Source: a virus
Virus record (IMG/VR): IMGVR_UViG_3300025137_000257
Coordinates: 1-25,804 of that record
Length of the DNA stretch: 25,804 bases
Direction: 5' to 3' (one strand)
Shown: in pieces, positions 16,097 to 21,836 of the stretch
Numbering within the stretch: position 1 is the stretch's first letter
How the letters are laid out: every line of letters begins with the position of its first letter
The notes under the pieces: model-generated
What the model saw: only the letters and a program-made list of their open reading frames with translations
Databases searched by the model: none
Told to the model about the DNA's origin: nothing
Position numbers and translations under genes: made by a program

Positions 16097-16361
16097 CGAC
16101 CCATCTGACAAAGTAGCAGCAAGAATAATAGGTGCAGACGTGTATGACAAAGAGGACGTTATCGCTGCTGCCGAGCACCTACTAAAGTCAGCCAAGGACG
16201 GAGACATAAAAGCTTTCGCCGTCTGTTACCTTTCTTCATCAGGAAATTCTACTGGCTCGTTCGTCACATCTGGCTGTCAAGATGACGTCCACGCAACGAT
16301 TGCGGGGATAGAAATCATGAAGCAGCGCTTTGTATTCGAAGCGATAGACGAAGAGGACTGA
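16062..16361 (+). CDS. 99-residue hypothetical phage protein
   Basis: A soluble protein with an alpha-beta pattern: TANLRIVQRNDDPSDKVAA, then a helix-rich centre (EDVIAAAEHLLKSAKDGDIK), a strand (AFAVCYLSSSG) and an acidic end. The start at 16062 has GGAGG 9 bases upstream; an in-frame start at 16032 is less likely. It overlaps the nuclease end by 35 bases and stops at 16361, one base into a long UUCG hairpin. The centre resembles small phage or prophage proteins of unknown function that often sit beside replication genes; not identified further. Confidence 0.7.
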   Translation: MTANLRIVQRNDDPSDKVAARIIGADVYDKEDVIAAAEHLLKSAKDGDIKAFAVCYLSSSGNSTGSFVTSGCQDDVHATIAGIEIMKQRFVFEAIDEED

Positions 16362-16385
16362 CCTCTCCCCCTTCGGGGGTCGGTC
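16360..16385. terminator. UUCG-loop hairpin between two rightward genes
   Basis: CCCC with loop-closing C(UUCG)G and GGGG (16368-16379), extended by GACC and GGTC outside. It is a very stable RNA hairpin but lacks a T-run, so it is at best a partial terminator or an mRNA-stabilising or processing site upstream of the gene at 16401. Confidence 0.45.
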
Positions 16386-16400
16386 AGAGCGTAAGTAGTT

Positions 16401-16862
16401 ATGATTGATCCTGTCTCAGCAATTACGATTGCAACGTCTGCATTTTCTGCTCTCAAAAAAGGTATGCAAATCGGCAAGGATTTGGAGGGCATGGCAACAG
16501 ATTTGTCTCGCTGGGCTGGGGCCATGTCTGACCTAGACTTCTGTGACAGGAAGAACCAGAACCCGTCTGTGTTTCAAATCCTTGGCGGCGGGGTCGAAAG
16601 CGATGCGATGGCCATCTTCGCGGCCAAGAAAAAGCGGGACGCCATGCGTGCCGAACTCAAAGATTATATCAGCGTTGTGTATGGCCCGTCACATTGGGAG
16701 GAACTCCTCCGTATCGAGGCAGAGATCAGAGTGCAAAGGAGAGACAACGAGTACAGACGACTTGAGATTGTACAATCCATCAAGGAATGGACAGCAGGCA
16801 TAGCCCTCTTCTTTATCCTGATCGGTGCTCTCTTCGGTCTCGTCTGGCTGATGACCATATAA
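16401..16862 (+). CDS. C-terminally anchored phage membrane protein
   Basis: A 153-residue protein. The front (IDPVSAITIATSAFSALKKG) is a mildly hydrophobic helix, the middle (LGGGVESDAMAIFAAKKKRD to YEVRRLEIVQ-like) is charged and helical, and the end (GIALFFILIGALFGLVWLMT) is a clear membrane segment. This layout and the conserved phrases 'ILGGGVESDAMAIFAAKKK' and 'YGPSHWEELLRIE' are familiar from hypothetical proteins of marine cyano- and other phages; a virion or membrane role is guessed, not known. It ends two bases before the A-run of the convergent terminator, so the same element may terminate both operons. A weak ribosome site lies upstream. Confidence 0.7.
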   Translation: MIDPVSAITIATSAFSALKKGMQIGKDLEGMATDLSRWAGAMSDLDFCDRKNQNPSVFQILGGGVESDAMAIFAAKKKRDAMRAELKDYISVVYGPSHWEELLRIEAEIRVQRRDNEYRRLEIVQSIKEWTAGIALFFILIGALFGLVWLMTI

Positions 16863-16889
16863 AAAAAGAGCGAGGCTAACCCCGCTCTT
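16861..16889 (-). terminator. Strong rho-independent terminator of the leftward operon
   Basis: A 10-bp stem with one mismatch (AAGAGCGAGG at 16866-16875 against CCCCGCTCTT at 16880-16889, loop CTAA) followed on the minus strand by seven T residues. The stop codon of the winged-helix gene (16876-16878) lies in the loop. It may also serve the rightward gene ending at 16862, though that strand has only a short T stretch. Confidence 0.85.
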
Positions 16890-17121
16890 CTACTCCCCAA
16901 TGCTCTAAGTATTTTTTATAGTTTGGGCCTAGTGTCCATGAACTTCCGTCCTTAACCAGTACCCTTACATGTCTGAGTGTCTGCATGCACTCACTTACGA
17001 CACCTTGCGTGACACCTAACGCATCAGCTACCTGACGTTGCGTCAACTTCGGATGTGTCCTCCCCAACATCTGGCCCACCAGTATCCCCGTCTTGATCTC
17101 CATCGGCTTGAGCCTGTGCAT
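16876..17121 (-). CDS. Winged-helix DNA-binding regulator
   Basis: An 81-residue protein (75 if it starts at the Met at 17103). The segment LTQRQVADALGVTQGVVSEC, then LRHVRVLVKDGSSWTL, is a helix-turn-helix plus wing as in MarR/ArsR-like or replication-initiator winged helices. The 5' 98 bases overlap the end of the upstream gene in another frame, an unusually long overlap. It is the last gene of a three-gene leftward operon and ends within the terminator loop. It may bind one of the palindromes at 17492-17509 or 17584-17601 upstream of the operon, which is inference. Function beyond DNA binding unknown. Confidence 0.7.
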   Translation of the reverse strand: MHRLKPMEIKTGILVGQMLGRTHPKLTQRQVADALGVTQGVVSECMQTLRHVRVLVKDGSSWTLGPNYKKYLEHWGVEERG

Positions 17122-17326
17122 CTCTGTCAGCTACCCTCATGACACTACGAGTAGACCATCCCACGTCTCCCAACGCCTGACTTAACTTCGTCAGAACATT
17201 GGCAGCAGTGTTGGCACCCGTAAGATTTTTATTAAATTCAACTTCAACATTAACGAGATCATCTCCCTGCACAATCGCATAGATGTTCCCTACCTCAATG
17301 GCTTGTGGTTGTTTTACTTCGCTCAT
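17024..17326 (-). CDS. 100-residue hypothetical protein with acidic tail
   Basis: Residues 1-65 look folded (MSEVKQPQAIEVGNIYAIVQ, then GDDLVNVEVEFNKNLTGANT and a helix), and residues 66-100 are a disordered Asp/Gly/Glu-rich tail. The tail is encoded in the stretch shared with the winged-helix gene, so the overlapping frame may have shaped its composition. It overlaps the upstream 59-residue gene by 32 bases. No family recognised. Small acidic proteins of this kind can be DNA mimics, but there is no direct support here. Confidence 0.65.
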   Translation of the reverse strand: MSEVKQPQAIEVGNIYAIVQGDDLVNVEVEFNKNLTGANTAANVLTKLSQALGDVGWSTRSVMRVADRDAQAQADGDQDGDTGGPDVGEDTSEVDATSGS

Positions 17327-17474
17327 TGCCAGCCTCCGTACGCTTCGTGTCTAAATAATACTGAAGCTCAGAGAACCCATCGAAGTAATCTGCCTGCATC
17401 TTCTCAGACATCTTGTCGTAGGCTTTCTCCAGCTCATCGCTCATTACTTCGTAAAATTTTTCTTTCATGTTCAT
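17295..17474 (-). CDS. 59-residue hypothetical protein
   Basis: A short gene reading MNMKEKFYEVMSDELEKAYD, then KMSEKMQADYFDGFSELQYY, with a polar tail. It is probably helical and soluble. It starts 17 bases below the palindrome at 17492-17509, making it the first gene of the leftward three-gene operon, and overlaps the next gene by 32 bases. The ribosome site is weak (GGTGA). Two Met codons (17474 and 17468) are possible starts. Not recognised; the good codon pattern and operon position are the support. Confidence 0.6.
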   Translation of the reverse strand: MNMKEKFYEVMSDELEKAYDKMSEKMQADYFDGFSELQYYLDTKRTEAGNERSKTTTSH

Positions 17475-17491
17475 AAGTCACCGTGATGTTT

Positions 17492-17509
17492 TACATTAGT
17501 TACAATGTA
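17492..17509. promoter_or_regulatory. Operator-like palindrome upstream of the small leftward operon
   Basis: TACATT, 6 bases, AATGTA. The arms are perfectly inverted and lie 17 bases upstream of the first ATG, where a repressor would block transcription or translation. The winged-helix protein of the same operon is a natural candidate binder. Confidence 0.45.
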
Positions 17510-17523
17510 GCGCTTACACTACA

Positions 17524-17535
17524 CACCTTCGGGTG
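17524..17535. repeat. CACC-UUCG-GGTG hairpin
   Basis: A 4-bp stem closed by a C(UUCG)G tetraloop in the region between the small leftward operon and the tRNA. There is no T-run beside it. It may be an mRNA leader structure of the leftward operon. Confidence 0.4.
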
Positions 17536-17583
17536 CATTGCAATTATTATATTGCGTCCAATTTAGATATGTTATCGCCTGTT

Positions 17584-17601
17584 TGTGTGTAATTACACAC
17601 A
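17584..17601. promoter_or_regulatory. Perfect 18-bp palindrome TGTGTGTAATTACACACA
   Basis: A fully symmetric 18-base site, unlikely by chance. Its half-site TGTGTAAT recurs as two direct copies at 17902-17909 and 17913-17920, 11 bases apart (about one helical turn), on the other side of the tRNA. It is a strong candidate binding site for a dimeric regulator, excisionase or integrase. Confidence 0.65.
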
Positions 17602-17613
17602 TTTTTTATACTC

Positions 17614-17744
17614 TTTGGGTACTAGCATCCATGCTCAAAAGATACTCCAAAGGTTTCAAACTCTTAACTCTTATCAGGTGTATAACTCTTTGGGTGTGTA
17701 TCTTCCTCATCACCGTCATTGGTAAGGGCGTCATATCTTTGGGT
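17614..17744 (+). repeat. Three direct repeats of TCTTTGGGT, possible integrase arm sites
   Basis: Copies with core TTTGGGT at 17614-17620, 17689-17695 and 17738-17744; the second and third continue GTG and GTC. All lie within 200 bases of the tRNA on its 5' side and in one orientation. Short direct repeats beside an attachment core are the usual form of integrase arm-type sites. None is seen on the other side of the tRNA. Confidence 0.5.
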
Positions 17745-18965
17745 GTCTACAGCCTTTGACACGTCGATACTAGGTGAGGGAGTTTGGACACCTTCGGAAA
17801 TTTTTGTTTGATTTAGCCGTCTTAGCTCAGTGGTAGAGCGTTTCCTTGGTAAGGAAGAGGCCGCGAGTTCGATCCTCGCAGACGGCACCACCCCCTCTTC
17901 GTGTGTAATATCTGTGTAATTTGACACCTTAGACCCACCCAACAATCCAACGGTGCTATCCAGATGCGACGGTGCAAGATGCGCGTAGCGCATCACCATC
18001 GCCAAAGACGTGTGACCCAACAGGTCAGCGACCGCTTTCATACTGGCCCCAGCTTGCACCAGATGCGAAGCAAACGTGTGCCGACAATCATGACAATTAA
18101 AGTTCTCAATCCCTGCCCTCTCCTTGGCAAGGTTGAAGAAATCATAAAACCCTTCACGCGCCCACGGCGAGACAGAGTAATCAGACTTACCGTATCTCGC
18201 CAGCCTCTTGTTGTACTTAAAAACAAAACCATTCGTAGCCTTGGCTCTCGCCTCTACCATGTCCCGTATCTCAGTGTGCAGTGGAACCCTGCGCACCCTT
18301 AACTTCTTGGCCTTGCCCTTCCTCGTGCTCAACAGAACCTCACCGCCAAGCACATCCTCGCGCTGCAATTTAAAACATTCGCCCAGCCTTGCGCCCGTAT
18401 AGAAAAGAAACTTGAGAACGTCCCGACTATTCTCGTCAGGCATAGCAGCTATCAGTGCATCGCGTTGATCCACATCCAGCCACCTCGTCCTCCCATCTCC
18501 CTCGCTTGGCTTAACCAACGTCAACTCTGGCACAGACAAGCCCATCTTCCGACCATAGGTCAGACAAGAAGATATGCTTGCCATCTCACGTCTGACACTG
18601 GACGCCTTGTTTCCCTTGCTCACCAAATACTCAGTGACCTCAAGCGTCTTCAGTGTAGACAACTCACGTCGCCCAAACCTCCGATCAAACCTATCAAGTG
18701 CCATTCGATCTGTGTCACCCACACCATCTGGCCTACCAAAGAATAGACGAACACAATCACCAACTGTCTTAGTTGCATCCTCTTTGCTCGTCTCGGTAGA
18801 ACTAACAGCGTCCATTAAAATCTCAGACATCTTCTTGTTCGCCCAAGCTTTCTCATGGAACGTATGGCCTGTGCTCCGACGCACAAAGACCTTACGCCCA
18901 TCCTTCCTGACAAGAGTTCCAACGACTTGCCAGACGTCATTCCTGAGTTTGAGTTTTAGCCCCAT
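17664..18965 (-). CDS. int: Tyrosine recombinase, phage integrase
   Basis: A 433-residue integrase. It has an N-terminal arm-binding-like region, a SAM-like core-binding domain (about residues 68-150) and a catalytic domain with all active residues: Arg193 in TGARLGE, Lys in TRKGKAKK (217-219), His292 and Arg295 in HDCRH, His318 in LGHTS and Tyr327 in MRYAHL. It would integrate the phage at a tRNA-Thr gene. Residues about 359-384 (VPSARIELAASSLPRKRSTT region) are the antisense translation of the tRNA, a known sign of integrases that overlap their attachment site; the frame runs 50 more codons beyond it. The catalytic domain ends before the tRNA, so the tail is probably dispensable. The ATG at 18965 is preferred over a GTG at 19001, which overlaps the upstream gene. 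Confidence 0.95.
   Translation of the reverse strand: MGLKLKLRNDVWQVVGTLVRKDGRKVFVRRSTGHTFHEKAWANKKMSEILMDAVSSTETSKEDATKTVGDCVRLFFGRPDGVGDTDRMALDRFDRRFGRRELSTLKTLEVTEYLVSKGNKASSVRREMASISSCLTYGRKMGLSVPELTLVKPSEGDGRTRWLDVDQRDALIAAMPDENSRDVLKFLFYTGARLGECFKLQREDVLGGEVLLSTRKGKAKKLRVRRVPLHTEIRDMVEARAKATNGFVFKYNKRLARYGKSDYSVSPWAREGFYDFFNLAKERAGIENFNCHDCRHTFASHLVQAGASMKAVADLLGHTSLAMVMRYAHLAPSHLDSTVGLLGGSKVSNYTDITHEEGVVPSARIELAASSLPRKRSTTELRRLNQTKISEGVQTPSPSIDVSKAVDTQRYDALTNDGDEEDTHPKSYTPDKS
17816..17890 (+). tRNA. tRNA-Thr (anticodon GGT)
   Basis: A complete cloverleaf with encoded CCA. The acceptor stem GCCGTCT pairs perfectly with AGACGGC; the D stem is GCTC/GAGC; the anticodon loop TTGGTAA gives anticodon GGT; the T stem is GCGAG/CTCGC around TTCGATC; discriminator A, then CCA at 17888-17890. 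It decodes threonine codons ACC and ACT. No stem carries a damaging mismatch, so it should be functional. It lies inside the antisense 3' part of the integrase frame. Confidence 0.95.
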
Positions 18966-18967
18966 CG

Positions 18968-19408
18968 CTACGCCGCCACTCCATGAATTATAGAGTGACA
19001 CGGATCAGGATCAGAGTACGTTGCGTCCCAATCCTTGGGCAAACCTCTGGCCATGATCATGTACGCGGCGGCATCCACCTCACGCATTGCGACAAGTGTC
19101 TTAGTCACGATCTCGCTGCGCGTGCTCACACCCAGCTTCCGCGCCAACGTCCGCACATGCACCTTCGCAGTGTTCAGCGTCACATTCATACGCTCAGAAA
19201 TCTCTTCATTGCTCGCGCTGCGTAGCACCATCTGCAAAACACAATGCTGCTTCACAGTCCAATTGTGAAAGAGCTGCGTTGCGTCCATCGACATAGCGGT
19301 CACCTCACTCTGGTTCGGCAGCGGTGTTGTCGTGCTGGGCCTAGCGTTCTGCATGTTCATTAGGATATGATCGAGCTTTGTCTCGATGCGATCTAGTTGT
19401 GTTGTCAT
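18968..19408 (-). CDS. LuxR/GerE-type HTH regulator
   Basis: A 146-residue protein. Residues 1-25 (TQLDRIETKLDHILMNMQ) form a short coiled coil that could drive dimerisation; a Pro/Ser/Thr linker follows; residues about 50-110 are a GerE helix-turn-helix: WTVKQHCVLQMVLRSASNEE, ISERMNVTLNTAKVHVRTLA and RKLGV. There is no sensory domain. It is co-directional with, and two bases upstream of, the integrase, so it is likely made with it and may regulate integration, excision or the operators at 19693-19752. As a stand-alone HTH beside an integrase it could be the lysogeny regulator or an excision control factor; this is inference. Confidence 0.8.
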   Translation of the reverse strand: MTTQLDRIETKLDHILMNMQNARPSTTTPLPNQSEVTAMSMDATQLFHNWTVKQHCVLQMVLRSASNEEISERMNVTLNTAKVHVRTLARKLGVSTRSEIVTKTLVAMREVDAAAYMIMARGLPKDWDATYSDPDPCHSIIHGVAA

Positions 19409-19637
19409 TTTTTTCTACCATTTTCATTGCGTTTGCTGTGTGTTTTTTTGCATGCGTACGAGAAAATGGTGGGGCAATCGGGGCAAAATCATTGTGCCAC
19501 GTACCTCCAACCCAGTCGCTGGTATTCATCACACTCCGTGTGGAGTTACTCTTTAAAATAGAGGATATACGATCCCCCTTGCGCAGCATGTCTGGCCATC
19601 CATACACGCTACATTCTTTACTATCTTTGTATTCCAT
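19341..19637 (-). CDS. 98-residue hypothetical protein
   Basis: First gene after the repressible promoter. It reads MEYKDSKECSVYGWPDMLRK and has a middle with WVGGTWHNDFAPIAPP, then a basic His/Lys-rich tail. GAGGAGAAG directly precedes the ATG, which supports it. The last 68 bases overlap the start of the LuxR-type gene in another frame. The front half looks folded; the tail, encoded in the overlap and just before it, may be disordered. No family recognised. The opposite-strand frame across this region has membrane-like composition and no ribosome site, so it was not chosen. Confidence 0.5.
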   Translation of the reverse strand: MEYKDSKECSVYGWPDMLRKGDRISSILKSNSTRSVMNTSDWVGGTWHNDFAPIAPPFSRTHAKKHTANAMKMVEKNDNTTRSHRDKARSYPNEHAER

Positions 19638-19692
19638 CTTCTCCTCTTCTGCATCCTGTCGTCGTGCAGCTCCGATTTATTTCAGTCCAATA

Positions 19693-19752
19693 AGTGTATC
19701 CCTACGAATACACTCTTGAACATACATCTAAAAGTATCCCCGTCAATACACA
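19693..19752. promoter_or_regulatory. Tandem operators GTATCCC-N4-AATACAC
   Basis: GTATCCCTACGAATACACT at 19696-19714 and GTATCCCCGTCAATACACA at 19734-19752 share 7 bases at each end with a variable 4-base centre, starting 38 bases apart. The first is part of a perfect inverted repeat AGTGTAT, 8 bases, ATACACT (19693-19714). They bracket the promoter of the operon, so cooperative binding by a repressor is likely. A related copy lies at 12978-12996. Confidence 0.65.
19719..19746 (-). promoter_or_regulatory. Predicted leftward promoter of the LuxR/integrase operon
   Basis: On the minus strand TTGACG (complement of 19741-19746), 16 bases, TATGTT (complement of 19719-19724), with the expected start near 19711. 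One operator copy covers the -35 and the other covers the start site. Confidence 0.6.
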
Positions 19753-19755
19753 AAG

Positions 19756-20223
19756 TTACAAATCAGCCAACAAATCTCGTAACTCCTTGAAAGAATCCGC
19801 AGATTTAAAAACAACCGCATCCGTAATTTCAAAGGACGTGCCACTTCTATCCGTTATTTTTTGTGTACCTCCATCCCTTCGCTGGCAAATGTAGTATTGT
19901 TTCGGCTCGCTCCGAGTACCCACAATAAAGTTTTCGAGAGCACCAACGGCATCCTTCACCTCAAAGAAAAACTCGCCCTCGATGCAATCAGCACCCTTGG
20001 CCGTCGCATCATACGAGACGAACGTCTTCATCCAATACGGCTGCCGTGCCTTCCATGTTTTCTTGCCGCTCTTCACGCTCGCCACCCCCTTTGTGAACGA
20101 CGCTGCTGGCATCATCAGCCCGTCCTCTTTCGCAGCTTCGCCCAACCTTTTGAGCATCACTTCCTTTTGCTGCTGTGTCATCCCCCGATAAATTTTCATG
20201 ACTTGCTCGTAAAATACTTCCAC
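19756..20223 (-). CDS. 155-residue hypothetical protein
   Basis: A soluble protein: an N-terminal helical part (VEVFYEQVMKIYRGMTQQQK) and a mixed C-terminal part with TFVSYDATAKGADCIEGEFF, KQYYICQRRDGGTQKITD and FKSADSFKELRDLLADL. The GTG at 20223 has AGGAG 6 bases upstream and is preferred to the ATG at 20250, which lacks one. The upstream gene's frame continues 215 bases into it. It is the last gene of the long leftward operon before the operators. The strand-rich centre suggests a small enzyme or binding domain, but no family is recognised. Confidence 0.7.
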   Translation of the reverse strand: MEVFYEQVMKIYRGMTQQQKEVMLKRLGEAAKEDGLMMPAASFTKGVASVKSGKKTWKARQPYWMKTFVSYDATAKGADCIEGEFFFEVKDAVGALENFIVGTRSEPKQYYICQRRDGGTQKITDRSGTSFEITDAVVFKSADSFKELRDLLADL

Positions 20224-21328
20224 CTTTAGCTCCTTTGCTTTTAAGTTCATAGTCGTGCGTGATCGTACCCAACTCGGCACTACCCACCCACTGTTCACCA
20301 ATCCATCTGGTCGTCATCGTGCCATCGGCATGAATAAACTTCCTCCAATGACCACGCCTGACGTGTCGTCTCTTCTGGCCACCACCACCCTTGAACATGC
20401 GCTCATAGCCTGTCGTCCCTCGTGGCTTGGGCAGATCAATCTCAATAATTTTCAGCTCGTTCCTCGGTACATTCCGACCCCACAACATACGGCGCACACC
20501 CGTCTCGACCTTACGTTCCTTCACGGTGTGCGGATAATTCAACAGTGCCAAGACAGCGATCAGGAACCTCATGTCTCCCGCGTAAACAATGGAAGATTGT
20601 TGTGCGATTTTCTTACGTTCCGTCTCAGGCAGTACGCCCTTGGGAAGCATCATGTTGCCAGCGTTTGATATGGCTGGGTTCATTCTGCGGTACATTTGCT
20701 CCAAGTATGGAGAGCCTGCGTGTTTGTCTACATACGGCTGACCAATCAGCGTCGGGCCATAGTGATCTTGCTGCTTATGGATTACATCAATGGGTTGATC
20801 TGGCTTTGTGCTGTACCTTCTCCCAAGTTTCATCACGTCCCGTGGGTCAAGCTCCTCATCGTTCCGCATGACGAATGCCATCGGTGGAACCATAACCATC
20901 TTGGTGTCTGGGTCTAGCGTGTACTGACTATAGCAGAATTGTTCGAGTGTCGGCTCTTGCCATATGTGATAGCCCACCATCAGACCCCATTTTTCTGGCA
21001 GCCACTCAAAGTCTTCCGCAAAATACTTATTCCATGTGCCATGCTCCTTGAGTAATTCCATACGCTTTATTTCGTTCCATTCGATCCACATGTTTTGAAA
21101 CGCTGGTATCGCCAGTTCGCACATTTCAACCAGCGACTTAGGCTTCACAAAGCTGGCCACGACTGCGTGCTCCAGCAAGCTATCACTCACAACAAACTTC
21201 TGCGAACCAATCAAACCTTGCTGGCACATCCTACGTGACGCCTCAGAACTAGAGTTTGACAGATAACTAAAGATGCCCTTGCGCGGTTGCGCAAGAGCGG
21301 CGAGTACGGTGTTGAACAGATCGCTCAC
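20009..21328 (-). CDS. 439-residue hypothetical phage protein
   Basis: A large unrecognised protein. The N-terminal part is helical and aromatic-rich (LVEMCELAIPAFQNMWIEWN); the middle has KWGLMVGYHIWQEPTLEQF and PPMAFVMRN; near residue 320 there is a basic VRRGHWRKFIHADG stretch, then ELGTITHDYEL. Similar 'RGHWR' ends are known to me from other phage hypotheticals, where the protein stops soon after; here the frame runs about 75 more low-complexity residues into the next gene. GTG at 21328 forms a GTGA overlap with the upstream stop and follows GGAGGAG, so it is chosen over an ATG at 21349. The long tail overlap could be natural or a frameshift. Function unknown. Confidence 0.75.
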   Translation of the reverse strand: MSDLFNTVLAALAQPRKGIFSYLSNSSSEASRRMCQQGLIGSQKFVVSDSLLEHAVVASFVKPKSLVEMCELAIPAFQNMWIEWNEIKRMELLKEHGTWNKYFAEDFEWLPEKWGLMVGYHIWQEPTLEQFCYSQYTLDPDTKMVMVPPMAFVMRNDEELDPRDVMKLGRRYSTKPDQPIDVIHKQQDHYGPTLIGQPYVDKHAGSPYLEQMYRRMNPAISNAGNMMLPKGVLPETERKKIAQQSSIVYAGDMRFLIAVLALLNYPHTVKERKVETGVRRMLWGRNVPRNELKIIEIDLPKPRGTTGYERMFKGGGGQKRRHVRRGHWRKFIHADGTMTTRWIGEQWVGSAELGTITHDYELKSKGAKGGSILRASHENLSGDDTAAKGSDAQKVGRSCERGRADDASSVVHKGGGEREERQENMEGTAAVLDEDVRLV

Positions 21329-21489
21329 TTCGTCTCCTCCTCGATCCATGACATCGCCGTGCAGATATCATCCCATATTTCATCACACAGTTCGTCACCT
21401 TCGGGTATGAGGTCTTCACGATATGCGTGAAGCGCATCCCACACTGTTTTAAACCAGCTATATCGATTTCCTTTCGTTAAACCCGTCAT
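21325..21489 (-). CDS. 54-residue acidic hypothetical protein
   Basis: A small acidic, aromatic protein: MTGLTKGNRYSWFKTVWDAL and then EGDELCDEIWDDICTAMSWI. Its ATG overlaps the upstream stop in an ATGA and its stop overlaps the next start in a GTGA, so it is a fully coupled operon member. The high Asp/Glu and Trp content with no membrane stretch suggests a small folded adaptor or inhibitor, but nothing is recognised. A longer frame to 21528 lies within the upstream gene and has no ribosome site. Confidence 0.65.
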   Translation of the reverse strand: MTGLTKGNRYSWFKTVWDALHAYREDLIPEGDELCDEIWDDICTAMSWIEEETK

Positions 21490-21836
21490 CGCTTCCCTCC
21501 CTTCACAAAGTTCAGACGCATCAGCCACGTCACCATCTCGTGCAGCGTGTCCTTACTGAACTCATTACGAAGCACGAAGCCTGCGTCAGCAGCAGCATCG
21601 AGGAATGCATCCCGCACGTCGTCTGCAACCGAACCAATCATCGCCTCGGTCAAGTCGTCTCCCTTCCTGGCTACGGCAATTACTGGCTCTTCCTCCTCCC
21701 ACATTGGTGCCTTCGGAACATACGGTCTCTTACGTGCAGTCGTCTCCCGACCACTCTCTGTCTGCGCTGGCTCATCAAAGCCAACACCCATCTCTGCCAT
21801 GCGTAACTTGGCGATCTTTGTTCTTGCATCAGTCAT
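21486..21836 (-). CDS. 116-residue hypothetical protein
   Basis: The N-terminal 55 residues are polar and probably disordered (RTKIAKLRMAEMGVGFDEPA, TARKRPYVPKAP, EEEEPV); the C-terminal half is helical (LTEAMIGSVADDVRDAFLDA and HEMVTWLMRLNFVKGGKR). It overlaps the upstream gene by 8 bases and the next by an ATGA, so it is translated as part of the leftward operon. No family recognised. The layout of a flexible front and a helical end suits a protein that tethers or recruits a partner. Confidence 0.65.
   Translation of the reverse strand: MTDARTKIAKLRMAEMGVGFDEPAQTESGRETTARKRPYVPKAPMWEEEEPVIAVARKGDDLTEAMIGSVADDVRDAFLDAAADAGFVLRNEFSKDTLHEMVTWLMRLNFVKGGKR

Larger units (their letters stand above)
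17584..17920. other. Probable phage attachment region (attP) around tRNA-Thr
   Basis: The integrase reading into the tRNA, three TTTGGGT repeats on one side and TGTGTAAT motifs on both sides together make an attachment region. The exchange point is most likely within the tRNA 3' half or anticodon stem-loop, as is usual for tRNA-targeting integrases. No second copy of the tRNA 3' end was seen in the window, and phage-type genes lie on both sides, so this looks like attP of an unintegrated genome, or a junction of tandem elements. Confidence 0.6.

Noticed and set aside
17538-17759. Hydrophobic 73-residue plus-strand frame left of the tRNA
   Set aside because: AT-rich attachment region, no ribosome site, and the stretch is better explained by palindromes, repeats and the integrase tail.
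17756-17761. TTGACA as a -35 box for the tRNA
   Set aside because: No acceptable -10 sequence at 15-19 bases; the motif is common in this DNA.
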